Of a stretch of DNA of 64,000 nucleotides, positions 56,923 through 64,000 are shown in pieces. The DNA comes from Aliarcobacter sp. Lineage in GTDB: Bacteria; Campylobacterota; Campylobacteria; Campylobacterales; Arcobacteraceae. Position numbers and translations under genes: made by a program. The stretch's first letter is position 1. Each line of letters starts with the position of its first letter. Below the pieces are notes generated by a model that saw only the letters and a program-made list of their open reading frames with translations, was not told the origin of the DNA and ran no database searches. The DNA lies in the NCBI GenBank assembly GCA_028689025.1, contig JAQTXA010000005.1:1-64000 (forward strand). Direction: 5' to 3'.

Positions 56923-58247
56923 TATTCTTCCTCATCTTCTGAAAATATGATATTACACTCTAATCCATTATTATTTTTAAACTCTATAGTTGCATCCAAT
57001 TGGTCTTCTACAATTGAATGGATTAATTGCATACCTATAGAATCACTTTTATATAAACAATTAATATCTTCCAATCCTTCTCCGTTATCTCTGATTTTTA
57101 CATGTATTTTGTCATCTATCCTTTTCATATGAATACATAAAAGATTCTCTCTATTTTCTTTGAATGCATATTTTAAAGCATTAACACAAAGTTCGTGTAA
57201 AACCATACCAATTTGAATACATCTATTTGTTGAGAAAATTATTTTATCAATATGTAAATCTACTTCAAGTTGTGTATTTTGAGAAATATATAACTCTTTT
57301 ATATCTTCAATTAATTTTTTAATATAATCTTGTAGATTTATGTAAGCTAGATTTTCTCCTAAATATAAAAATTCATGAACTAATGCCATAGTATTAATTC
57401 TACTTTTACTTTGTTTTAAAATATTTCTTACTTCATCATCTTCTGCTCGTCTAAGTTGCATTGCAAGCAGTGATGAGATTATTTCCATATTATTTTTAAC
57501 TCTATGATGAATCTCTTTTAATAAAATCTCTTTTTCATCTAAAGATTTTTGAAGTTCCAAATTTATATTTGTAATTTTCTTGTTTATCTCTTGTCTTTGA
57601 CTAAGATCTCTTCCAAATGCACAAATGTACTCTTGTCCCCCATAGGTAAAGCCATGTCCTGAAACTTCAACTGGAAAAATTTCTCCATTTTTTCTTCTTT
57701 GGGTTGTTTCTAGTATCCAATTTTGGGTATTTCTAATTTTATACATTACTTCAATTGCAGTTAATCTATTAAAATTAGTATCCATAACTTCAAGATATTT
57801 ACCTAATAGTTCCTCTTTTTCATAGCCTAACATTTTACAAGCTGCATCATTTAAATAAACTATTTTGGCATCTATTGTAAACCAATAAATTCCATCAACA
57901 GAGTTATTTAATGCAAATTCATAAGGCATTAATCTCTCTTTATCTTGGTCTTTTAAATCTTTATATGACTTGTCAATTTTTGAAATAACTTTTTGCATAT
58001 GATTTAAAATCAAAAAAAGAAGTACAACTGTAAAGATTAGAAATAAAAAAATAAAGTTAAAACTCAAATGATTATCAAGTGTACTCTCATTATTTTCAGA
58101 ATAAATTATAAACAACTTATTTATAGAAGCAATCCCTATTATCCCACTCAATAGGTAAAATATTGAAAATTTTACTGGAATATATTTATTATTTAAAAAA
58201 TATTTTTTAATTAATTTTTCAGAAAAGTGTCTTTTCATTAAACTCAT
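56922..58247 (-). CDS. Membrane PAS sensor kinase, HisKA_2 type
   Basis: A 441-residue kinase. Two membrane segments (about 27-47 and 62-83) hold only a short outer loop, so sensing is probably by the cytosolic PAS domain (about 105-225, with YLNDAACKMLGYEKEELLGK and FGRDLSQRQ). The dimerisation box EIHHRVKNNMEIISS (His247/248) marks the HisKA_2 type, followed by HATPase motifs (HELCVNALKYAF, IRDNGEGL). Pairing with an OmpR-type regulator is uncommon for this kinase type. It is divergent from dmpK; a -10 TAAAAT (minus, 58271-58276) and AAAGGA precede the ATG. Confidence 0.9.
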   Translation of the reverse strand: MSLMKRHFSEKLIKKYFLNNKYIPVKFSIFYLLSGIIGIASINKLFIIYSENNESTLDNHLSFNFIFLFLIFTVVLLFLILNHMQKVISKIDKSYKDLKDQDKERLMPYEFALNNSVDGIYWFTIDAKIVYLNDAACKMLGYEKEELLGKYLEVMDTNFNRLTAIEVMYKIRNTQNWILETTQRRKNGEIFPVEVSGHGFTYGGQEYICAFGRDLSQRQEINKKITNINLELQKSLDEKEILLKEIHHRVKNNMEIISSLLAMQLRRAEDDEVRNILKQSKSRINTMALVHEFLYLGENLAYINLQDYIKKLIEDIKELYISQNTQLEVDLHIDKIIFSTNRCIQIGMVLHELCVNALKYAFKENRENLLCIHMKRIDDKIHVKIRDNGEGLEDINCLYKSDSIGMQLIHSIVEDQLDATIEFKNNNGLECNIIFSEDEEE

Positions 58248-58270
58248 ATATTAATCCTTTTATTTTTTGT

Positions 58271-58276
58271 ATTTTA
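58271..58276 (-). promoter_or_regulatory. -10 box of the kinase-regulator operon
   Basis: TAAAAT on the minus strand, 23 bp before the kinase ATG. No GCGA repeat sits at the right distance for this promoter, so the pair may be expressed constitutively. Confidence 0.45.
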
Positions 58277-58304
58277 ACAGAATTAACTTTTTTTTATTTT
58301 TTTT

Positions 58305-58336
58305 GCGAATAATTCGCGATTTTATTTACATAGTAT
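58305..58336 (+). promoter_or_regulatory. GCGA direct-repeat promoter of the phenol hydroxylase operon (site D)
   Basis: GCGA (58305-58308), 7 bp, GCGA (58316-58319), 11 bp and TAGTAT (58331-58336). The repeat is also part of a palindrome (GCGAAT-A-ATTCGC). A start near 58343 would give a 39-nt leader with TAGGAG before the dmpK ATG at 58382. Confidence 0.7.
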
Positions 58337-58381
58337 TCCCTTGTTCTAAAGACTAACAGAGTAATTTAATTAGGAGTTTTA

Positions 58382-58615
58382 ATGTATGAACTTATGCCAA
58401 ATGAAAAAAAATTTGTACAAATCATTAGTATAAAAGATAATGGATTTGTAGAATTTAATTTTGCAGTAGGTGAAGCTGTAATGAATGTTGAATTACTTTT
58501 ACCATACAAAGCTTTTATTGAGTTTTGTCAAAATAATAGAGTCTCTTTTTTTACAAAAGAGCAAGAGAATGAACTATTAATTGACAGTCAAAATTGGAAA
58601 TATGGATTAAATTAA
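58382..58615 (+). CDS. dmpK: Phenol hydroxylase assembly protein, DmpK type
   Basis: A 77-residue small protein in the position and size of DmpK/PhhK, which helps put iron into the hydroxylase and is not part of the active enzyme. Family-like features are KKFVQIISIKDNGFVEFNFAVG and the closing WKYGLN. It is first in the six-gene operon, 14 bp before dmpL. The assignment relies partly on context, as is usual for this short protein. Confidence 0.83.
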   Translation: MYELMPNEKKFVQIISIKDNGFVEFNFAVGEAVMNVELLLPYKAFIEFCQNNRVSFFTKEQENELLIDSQNWKYGLN

Positions 58616-58629
58616 ACTAAGGAGAAAAT

Positions 58630-59622
58630 ATGGAATTAAATATAGCTAGTGTTGAAATTGAACCAAAAAGACATACTTTTGGACATGTTGCAAAAAGATT
58701 AGGTGAAGATAGACCAGCTTCAAGATATGAAGAAGCTATGTATGATGCTCAACCAACTGAGAATTTTCATTACAGACCACAATGGGAACCTGAATTTGAG
58801 ATTTATGATAAGAATAGAACAAAAATCAAAATGAATGATTGGTATGACTTATTGGATCCAAGAAAGTTTCATTATATGTCTTATGTTTCAACTAGAGCTT
58901 CACAAAATGCTGCAAATGAACAAAGTTTTGAGTTTATAGAAAAAAGAGGTTTGGTTAATTTTATCAAAAAAGATAATTTACAAAAAGTATATGAATTCTT
59001 AACACCATTAAGACATTATGAATATGGTGCAAATATGAATAATCTTTGTATTGTTGATAGAGTTTATGGAACAGCTATGATGAGTGCATGTTTATTTCAT
59101 GCAGAAGATAGACTAGGAATGGCACAACATATCACAAAAACAATTTTGCTTCTTAGTGATAATGATGTTTCAAAATTAGATGCAGGAAAAGATGCTTGGT
59201 TAAATTGTCCTAAATGGCAAGGTTTGAGAAAAGCTGTTGAAGACTCTTTAGTTGAAAAAGACCCAATTAGATTATTTGTAAAACAAAATATTGTTTTTGA
59301 TGCTTTTGTTATTCCTTTAATGATTAATGAATTTTCAAAAGAGTTAGCGCAAAATGATGAGATGACAGTTTCAATGTTAAATGAATTTATTGTTTCATGG
59401 TATGAAGAGACAGTTAAATGGTTAGATAGTGTTATAAAAGTTATGGCAAATGAATCAGATGAAAATAGAGAATTACTAACTTCATGGATTAAAGAAGATA
59501 TTGAAATTATGGAAAGTTCTATGGAATCTTTATCGACATTTTCAACTAATTCTAAAGAATTAATATCAAATGTGAAAGCCGAATTAATCGAAAGATTAAA
59601 TAAATCTGGAATAAGTTTATAA
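58630..59622 (+). CDS. dmpL: Phenol hydroxylase beta subunit (P1), DmpL type
   Basis: A 330-residue structural subunit of the (alpha-beta-gamma)2 diiron hydroxylase. It shows the beta-subunit pattern: RPASRYEEAMYDAQPTENFHYRPQW near the N-terminus, DPRKFHYMSYVSTRA and LRHYEYGANMNN, with no metal ligands of its own. The start follows AAGGAGAA. Length matches DmpL. It is co-transcribed with dmpK, M, N, O and P. Confidence 0.94.
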   Translation: MELNIASVEIEPKRHTFGHVAKRLGEDRPASRYEEAMYDAQPTENFHYRPQWEPEFEIYDKNRTKIKMNDWYDLLDPRKFHYMSYVSTRASQNAANEQSFEFIEKRGLVNFIKKDNLQKVYEFLTPLRHYEYGANMNNLCIVDRVYGTAMMSACLFHAEDRLGMAQHITKTILLLSDNDVSKLDAGKDAWLNCPKWQGLRKAVEDSLVEKDPIRLFVKQNIVFDAFVIPLMINEFSKELAQNDEMTVSMLNEFIVSWYEETVKWLDSVIKVMANESDENRELLTSWIKEDIEIMESSMESLSTFSTNSKELISNVKAELIERLNKSGISL

Positions 59623-59652
59623 AACTTACAAATTAAATAAAAAGGTAACTAA

Positions 59653-59928
59653 ATGTCAGCAAGTATAGCATTATTATGTCTTCAAGCAACAGAAGATGGA
59701 AGAGCAATCGCAGAAGCAATAAGACAAGATAACGAGGGTGTAGTAATTACTAATAAACCAGCAATGATTCAACTTGAGCGACCTGAGAGAATTACTGTAA
59801 AAGCTTCAACTGTATCAGAAGCTTTAGGAAGAGCTTGGGAACCTGAAGAGTTACAATTAGTACTTATTTCTTTAGGTGGTCAAGTTGATGAAACAGACGA
59901 TGAGTTTATCGTTTATTGGAATAATTAA
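59653..59928 (+). CDS. dmpM: Phenol hydroxylase effector protein (P2), DmpM type
   Basis: A 91-residue cofactor-free coupling protein like MmoB/TmoD that binds the hydroxylase and is needed for efficient turnover. It has the family pattern VVITNKPAMIQLERPERITVKA and WEPEELQLVLISLGGQVDE. Length and position match DmpM. It starts after AAGGTA. Confidence 0.93.
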   Translation: MSASIALLCLQATEDGRAIAEAIRQDNEGVVITNKPAMIQLERPERITVKASTVSEALGRAWEPEELQLVLISLGGQVDETDDEFIVYWNN

Positions 59929-59958
59929 TAGATAATTTATATAACAAAGGGAGATATT

Positions 59959-61473
59959 ATGAGTGTAGAACCTAGAAAAAAAAGATTAAATAAAAAAGAT
60001 GCATATAAATATATGACTAGACTTGGTTGGGATCCAACTTATCAAAAAGAGGAAGATGTTTTTCCATATTTAGAAATGGAAGGATTAAAAATCCATGATT
60101 GGGAAGCTTGGGAAGATCCATTTAGAATGACTATGGATTCTTATTGGAAATTACAGGCTGAAAAAGATAAAAAACTTTATTCAATTATTGATGCTTTTGC
60201 TCAAAATAATGCACAAAAAAATATTTCTGATGCTAGATATGTAAATGCACTAAAACTATTTTTAACAGGTGTAACACCACTTGAATATAAAGTTGTTCAA
60301 GGTTTCTCTCATGCTGCAAGGGCTTTCAAAGGTGAGGGTGCTGCTATTGCTTGTCAAATGCAAGCTATTGATGAGTTAAGACATTTTCAAACTCAAGTTC
60401 ATACTATGAGTCATTATAATAAATATTTTGATGGTTTCCATGATTATAGCACTATGCATGATAGAGTTTGGTATCTATCTGTTCCAAAATCATTTGGTGA
60501 TGATGCAAGTACTGCTGGCCCTTTTGAGTATTTAACAGCTATTTCATTCTCTTTTGAGTTTGTATTAACAAGTCTATTATTTGTGCCATTCATGAGTGGA
60601 GCTGCTTATAATGGAGACATGGCAACTGTTACATTTGGATTCTCAGCTCAAAGTGATGAATCAAGACACATGACACTTGGACTTTCTGCTATTAAATTTA
60701 TGTTAGAGCAAGATGCACAAAATGTACCGATTGTTCAAAAATGGATGGATAAATGGCTATGGAGAGGTTACAGAATGTTAGGTCTTGTAGCTATGATGAT
60801 GGATTATATGTTACCTAATTCTCCAACTTCATGGGGTGAAGCAGTTGAGTTATATATCGAACAAAACTGTATGGCACTTTATAAAGATTTAGAAAAATAT
60901 GGAATAACAGTTCCTGCGAAACTTGTAAATACAATTGTTGCAGAAAAAGGACATTTATCTCATCAAGTTTGGAATATTTTTTATAATCATACAAATGCAG
61001 CGGCTTTCCATACATGGATGCCAGATGAGAATAAAATGAATTGGTTAAGTGAAAAATATCCAGATACTTTTGATAAATATTATAGACCAATGTTTGAAAG
61101 ATATACGCAACTAGAGAAAAAAGGTGAAAGATTCTATTCAGAAGTTTTACCACTTGTTTGTCAAACTTGTCAAATTCCTTTAGGATTTACAGATATTGAA
61201 GGTGGAAATCCTGATGTTTATACACATCAAACTTCTGAGTATAATGGTGAAATATTCCATACTTGTTCAGATGGTTGTAAACATATATTTGATGCTCAAC
61301 CTGAAAAATATGTTCAAGCATGGTTACCACCACATCAAATATTCCAAGGAAATTGTGGAGGGGCAACTATTCCTGAAGTTCTAAATTGGTATAAAATTGA
61401 ACTAGGTGTTGATAATATGGATTATGTAGGTTCACCTGATGAAGCTATGTGGAATAAATTAAAAAATAAATAA
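59959..61473 (+). CDS. dmpN: Phenol hydroxylase alpha subunit (P3), DmpN type, diiron
   Basis: The catalytic subunit, 504 residues. It inserts one oxygen atom into phenols to form catechols. The diiron ligands are all in place: Glu109, Glu139 and His142 (DELRH), Glu200, and Glu234 and His237 (DESRH). The C-terminal 80 residues hold a YHS-like metal-binding unit (CQTCQIPLGF and HTCSDGCKHIF). A GGAG site precedes the ATG. Related enzymes act on toluene and alkylphenols, so the substrate range cannot be fixed from sequence alone, but gene order and lengths are those of the phenol hydroxylase group. Confidence 0.95.
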   Translation: MSVEPRKKRLNKKDAYKYMTRLGWDPTYQKEEDVFPYLEMEGLKIHDWEAWEDPFRMTMDSYWKLQAEKDKKLYSIIDAFAQNNAQKNISDARYVNALKLFLTGVTPLEYKVVQGFSHAARAFKGEGAAIACQMQAIDELRHFQTQVHTMSHYNKYFDGFHDYSTMHDRVWYLSVPKSFGDDASTAGPFEYLTAISFSFEFVLTSLLFVPFMSGAAYNGDMATVTFGFSAQSDESRHMTLGLSAIKFMLEQDAQNVPIVQKWMDKWLWRGYRMLGLVAMMMDYMLPNSPTSWGEAVELYIEQNCMALYKDLEKYGITVPAKLVNTIVAEKGHLSHQVWNIFYNHTNAAAFHTWMPDENKMNWLSEKYPDTFDKYYRPMFERYTQLEKKGERFYSEVLPLVCQTCQIPLGFTDIEGGNPDVYTHQTSEYNGEIFHTCSDGCKHIFDAQPEKYVQAWLPPHQIFQGNCGGATIPEVLNWYKIELGVDNMDYVGSPDEAMWNKLKNK

Positions 61474-61485
61474 TAAGGAGAAAAA

Positions 61486-61845
61486 ATGGCAACTCAATCA
61501 ATTGGAGAATATCCAATCATAATGAAAGATAGTTTAGATAAATTTCATGGGAATCAATTAGTATTTATTTATTGGCATGGACACAGGGTTGTTTGCTCTC
61601 CTAGAGCATTTCCTTTCCCTCCTGAAATGCCTTTTGGAGCGTTAATATCAGATATTATTCCTTTGACTTATAGCATTGAACCTGATTTTGCTGATTTAGA
61701 TTTTGATAAAACAGAAGTTATTTGGGAAATTGATGGAAAAGTTGTAGTTCCTGATTTTTCAAAAAGTTTAAAAGAAAATGGTGTTGGACATAAATCATTT
61801 ATTACATTTATAACACCATCTTTAACAGGTAAAGTAGGAGCATAA
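61486..61845 (+). CDS. dmpO: Phenol hydroxylase gamma subunit (P4), DmpO type
   Basis: A 119-residue small subunit of the hydroxylase core. It shows VFIYWHGHRVVCSPRAFPFPPEMPFGAL, typical of DmpO. It is 12 bp after dmpN and its stop lies 1 bp before the TTG start of dmpP, so translation is coupled. Confidence 0.93.
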   Translation: MATQSIGEYPIIMKDSLDKFHGNQLVFIYWHGHRVVCSPRAFPFPPEMPFGALISDIIPLTYSIEPDFADLDFDKTEVIWEIDGKVVVPDFSKSLKENGVGHKSFITFITPSLTGKVGA

Positions 61846-61846
61846 A

Positions 61847-62905
61847 TTGGCTTGCAAATTAGAGATAGAACCAACAGGTGATATAGTAGAAGTTCAAGAG
61901 GGTCAAACCCTTCTTGATGCTGCTTTAAGACAAGGAGTTTATCTTCCTCATGCTTGTAATCATGGACTTTGTGGAACTTGTAAAGTTGAAGTTTTAGAAG
62001 GTGAAGTTGATTTAGGTGATGCCTCACCTTTCGCTTTGATGGAGAGTGAGAGAGAAGATGGATATTGTTTAGCATGTACAGCAACAATTATTGAAGATGT
62101 AGTTATTGAGGCTGATATTGATGTTGATGTAGATGCCAGAAGTATTAAAGTAAAAGATGTTTGGGGAACAGTTATTAAAAGAGAAATGTTAACTCCTAGA
62201 ATTCTTGGACTTTGGATTGAATTAGATGAAGAGTTAGATTTTCAAGCAGGACAATATATAAATTATCATGTTCCAGGTTTTGATGAACCAAGAGCATTTT
62301 CTCTAGCAAATCAACCAAGCACAGGTAAAATAATAGAGTTAAATATTGGAATTATCCCAGATGGAGAAGCAACTCCTTGGATTCATGGTAATGTAAAAGT
62401 TGGAGATAGAAGAAAAATAACTGGACCTTTTGGAAGATTTTTTGTAAAAAGAAGTGCCCAAAAACCAATGATATTTTTTGCAGGTGGTTCAGGACTTTCA
62501 AGTCCAAAATCTATGATTTTAGATGAATTGGAAAATGGATGTACATTACCAATTACACTTTTTCATGGAGCAAGAAATGAAGAAGAGTTATATTATTCAC
62601 AACTTTTTAAAGATTTAGAGACAAAATATGAAAATTTCAAATATGTACCAGTTTTATCAGATAATAAAAATCCTTTGTGGAGTGGTGAAATTGGATTTAC
62701 AAATGTAGTTGCAAAAAAATTATATGATAATCAATTTGCAGGAAATAAAGCTTATTTATGTGGTCCTCCTATGATGAGTGATGCATGTATTACTGCACTT
62801 ATGCAAGGAAGATTATTTGAAAAAGATATTCATACTGAAAAATTCTTTTCAAAAGCTGATTTACACAGTGATAAAGTAAAAAGTCCTCTTTTTAAATCTA
62901 TATAA
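61847..62905 (+). CDS. dmpP: Phenol hydroxylase reductase (P5), DmpP type
   Basis: A 352-residue electron-transfer protein that passes electrons from NAD(P)H through FAD to a [2Fe-2S] cluster and on to DmpN. The plant-type ferredoxin domain (about 1-95) has Cys37, Cys42, Cys45 and Cys77. The FAD domain has RAFSLANQ near 145-152, and the NAD domain GGSGLSSPKSM near 208 and YLCGPPMM. The start is TTG (61847), with AGGAG 6 to 10 bp upstream. It ends the operon and is followed by a strong terminator. Confidence 0.95.
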   Translation: MACKLEIEPTGDIVEVQEGQTLLDAALRQGVYLPHACNHGLCGTCKVEVLEGEVDLGDASPFALMESEREDGYCLACTATIIEDVVIEADIDVDVDARSIKVKDVWGTVIKREMLTPRILGLWIELDEELDFQAGQYINYHVPGFDEPRAFSLANQPSTGKIIELNIGIIPDGEATPWIHGNVKVGDRRKITGPFGRFFVKRSAQKPMIFFAGGSGLSSPKSMILDELENGCTLPITLFHGARNEEELYYSQLFKDLETKYENFKYVPVLSDNKNPLWSGEIGFTNVVAKKLYDNQFAGNKAYLCGPPMMSDACITALMQGRLFEKDIHTEKFFSKADLHSDKVKSPLFKSI

Positions 62906-62938
62906 AAGATACAATTTTTAAAAATTGTATCTTTTTTT
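62905..62938 (+). terminator. Terminator of the phenol hydroxylase operon
   Basis: Perfect 15-bp inverted repeat (left arm 62905-62919, right arm 62920-62934) followed by a run of T to 62938. It overlaps the last base of the dmpP stop codon. Confidence 0.85.
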
Positions 62939-62951
62939 ATTCTCTCAAATA

Positions 62952-62983
62952 GCGTAAAATTCGCGACTATAACTTGCTAAAAT
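62952..62983 (+). promoter_or_regulatory. GCGA direct-repeat promoter of the TauE/SafE gene (site E)
   Basis: GCGT (62952-62955), 7 bp, GCGA (62963-62966), 11 bp and TAAAAT (62978-62983). The first repeat has one changed base. A start near 62990 gives a leader of about 21 nt before the ATG at 63011. It lies after the dmp terminator, so this gene has its own promoter of the same kind. Confidence 0.65.
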
Positions 62984-63010
62984 TGGATTTAAAAACTACA
63001 AGGTTGACTC

Positions 63011-63814
63011 ATGTTAGATATACAAACAATAATTTATTTTTTAGCTTTAGGCTCTTTTGTTGGAGTAGTTTCTGGACTTTTTGGAATAGGTGGTGGTGGA
63101 ATTATTGTTCCTGTATTAACAACAATTTTTCTAGCCCATGGAATTGATGAACATAATGTTGTACACATGGCACTTGGTACTTCAATGGCTATTATAATAA
63201 TAACTTCAATTTCAAGTATAAAAGCTCAACAAAAGAAAAAAGCAATCGTTTGGGATGTTGTTAAAATGATGGCTCCTGGAATTATAATAGGTACATTTTT
63301 AGCAACTTTTATTGCTTCAAAGTTAGACTCTTTTTATCTTTCTATTATTTTTGCTGTTTTTATGTTTTATTCAGCAATTCAAATGTTTATTGGTAAAAAG
63401 CCAAAGCCAGATAGTAAAGTATTCTCAAATAAAACACATTTTTTTTCTGGTGGAATAATTGGTGCCCTATCTTCTTTAGTTTCTATTGGAGGAGGAATTT
63501 TAAGTGTTCCATATTTATTGGTTCAAAATATTGATATAAAAAGAGCAATAGCCACATCTTCTGCTATTGGTTTTCCAATTGCACTTTCTGGAACATTTGG
63601 TTATATAGTAAATGGTTGGGCAAATACTTCAATGGATACTTTAACTCTTGGGTTTGTAAATTTAACTGCTTTTGCTTGTGTTGCATTTGCTAGTTTTTTA
63701 ACTGCACCAATTGGAGTGGCATTAGTTCATAAAATAGATGTAAATTTGATGAAAAAGTTATTCTCTTTGATACCTTTAATATTAAGTATTAGAATGATTT
63801 ATGCTTTGATTTAA
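63011..63814 (+). CDS. TauE/SafE-family membrane exporter
   Basis: A 267-residue integral membrane protein with about eight hydrophobic segments. Both half-signatures of the family are visible: GVVSGLFGIGGGGIIVPVL near the N-terminus and GALSSLVSIGGGILSVPYL near residues 150-170. Members move sulfite, sulfoacetate or other organic anions; the substrate here is unknown. Its shared promoter type and position just after dmpP suggest a part in the aromatic module, perhaps export or uptake of an aromatic acid or a by-product. Confidence 0.88.
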   Translation: MLDIQTIIYFLALGSFVGVVSGLFGIGGGGIIVPVLTTIFLAHGIDEHNVVHMALGTSMAIIIITSISSIKAQQKKKAIVWDVVKMMAPGIIIGTFLATFIASKLDSFYLSIIFAVFMFYSAIQMFIGKKPKPDSKVFSNKTHFFSGGIIGALSSLVSIGGGILSVPYLLVQNIDIKRAIATSSAIGFPIALSGTFGYIVNGWANTSMDTLTLGFVNLTAFACVAFASFLTAPIGVALVHKIDVNLMKKLFSLIPLILSIRMIYALI

Positions 63815-63824
63815 AATAGAACAA

Positions 63825-63858
63825 TTAAAGTTTATAATATGAGTATTATAAACTTTAA
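63825..63858. terminator. Bidirectional terminator between TauE/SafE and LivM-like genes
   Basis: Perfect 15-bp inverted repeat (arms 63825-63839 and 63844-63858) with a TGAG loop, between two convergent genes. Confidence 0.75.
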
Positions 63859-63876
63859 AAGTATTTGATAGTAGAT

Positions 63877-64000
63877 TTATTTCTCTTTAACGTGTCTCTT
63901 AATTGCAAAAAGATGTATATTAAAACGGCTTTTAATTAATCCCCATAATCCTTGAGGATATTTAATCATTACAATAATTGTAAATAATCCTAGAATAATT
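63877..64000 (-). CDS. ABC transporter permease, LivM-like (C-terminal fragment)
   Basis: The last 40 or so codons of a minus-strand gene that continues beyond the window. The visible part is a membrane segment (IILGLFTIIVMIKYP), then QGLWGLIKSRF and a short basic tail ending HVKEK. The YPQGLWG pattern is typical of the C-terminus of branched-chain amino acid type permeases (LivM/UrtC). Such transporters also take up aromatic acids, which would suit the neighbourhood, but the fragment is too short to be specific. Confidence 0.6.
   Translation of the reverse strand, partial: IILGLFTIIVMIKYPQGLWGLIKSRFNIHLFAIKRHVKEK

Noticed and set aside
58305..58317. GCGAAT-A-ATTCGC palindrome upstream of dmpK as a dimer operator
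   Set aside because: The other four sites have no such symmetry but keep the direct repeat and spacing, so the palindrome is probably a by-product of the middle sequence.
58300..58320. Minus-strand GCGA-N7-GCAA as a promoter site for the kinase gene
   Set aside because: The position 11 bp downstream is a run of A without a TAnnnT box; the kinase has a separate -10 at 58271-58276.
60815..62087. Minus-strand open frames across dmpN, dmpO and dmpP
   Set aside because: They are shadows of well-supported genes and show low-complexity Leu/His/Phe-rich translations.
52544..63814. The aromatic module as a recent genomic island
   Set aside because: I see no integrase, tRNA target, direct repeats at the ends or insertion sequence, and base usage looks like that of the neighbours by eye. 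A computed composition profile could revise this.

Overview
The window is AT-rich chromosomal DNA from a Campylobacterota bacterium, most likely Arcobacteraceae (Arcobacter in the broad sense). The signs are: the rplY-pth-lptG order; a single RelA/SpoT protein (Rsh); scattered trp genes; a secreted ATP-dependent DNA ligase; many 'HQWR' histidine kinases and soluble or membrane chemoreceptors; and short A/T-rich promoters with TAnnnT -10 boxes. The genus is inferred; nothing in the window names it. I see no rRNA, tRNA, CRISPR array, insertion sequence or phage gene.

Positions 1-31900 are mostly housekeeping. On the minus strand lie the rpiB start, lepB and folD. On the plus strand follow rplY-pth-lptG and a Nudix gene. 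A long minus-strand block then carries a cell-wall amidase, a nitronate monooxygenase-like flavoprotein, tyrS, rsh (spoT), rpoZ, pyrH, an ATPase of unknown role, pdxA-pdxJ, trpE, a SPOR protein, glyA, lysS, a CvpA protein and a sensor kinase. After it come ispG-dnaB, a pilin-like gene, the DNA ligase, apt, trpB, a DedA protein and pepA, and a heme-c-type diguanylate cyclase.

Positions 32100-46700 are a signalling block: an OmpR-type response regulator, a 1806-residue 7TM kinase that ends in about nine PAS domains, a seven-PAS GGDEF-EAL protein, a membrane chemoreceptor, a small unknown protein, a lone PAS protein and a soluble chemoreceptor. Positions 46850-52480 return to core genes (ychF, an HDOD protein, recO, ppnP, a two-domain NosL protein, leuB).

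Positions 52500-63800 look like an accessory aromatic module. It holds a short-chain dehydrogenase, a periplasmic binding protein, a chemoreceptor, a two-component system (HisKA_2-type kinase plus OmpR/PhoB-type regulator), a complete multicomponent phenol hydroxylase operon (dmpKLMNOP type) and a TauE/SafE exporter. The window ends in the C-terminus of a LivM-like permease.

The main discovery is a promoter architecture shared by five transcription units in and beside this module (leuB, the dehydrogenase, the binding protein, dmpK, tauE). Each has GCGA, 7 bp, GCGA, then exactly 11 bp and a TAnnnT -10 box, always pointing at the downstream gene. Direct repeats with an 11-bp period next to the -10 are what PhoB/OmpR-family regulators bind, so the encoded two-component system is the natural candidate. 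I infer a regulon that couples sensing, taxis, aromatic hydroxylation and export. No DmpR/XylR-type activator and no catechol dioxygenase is in the window.
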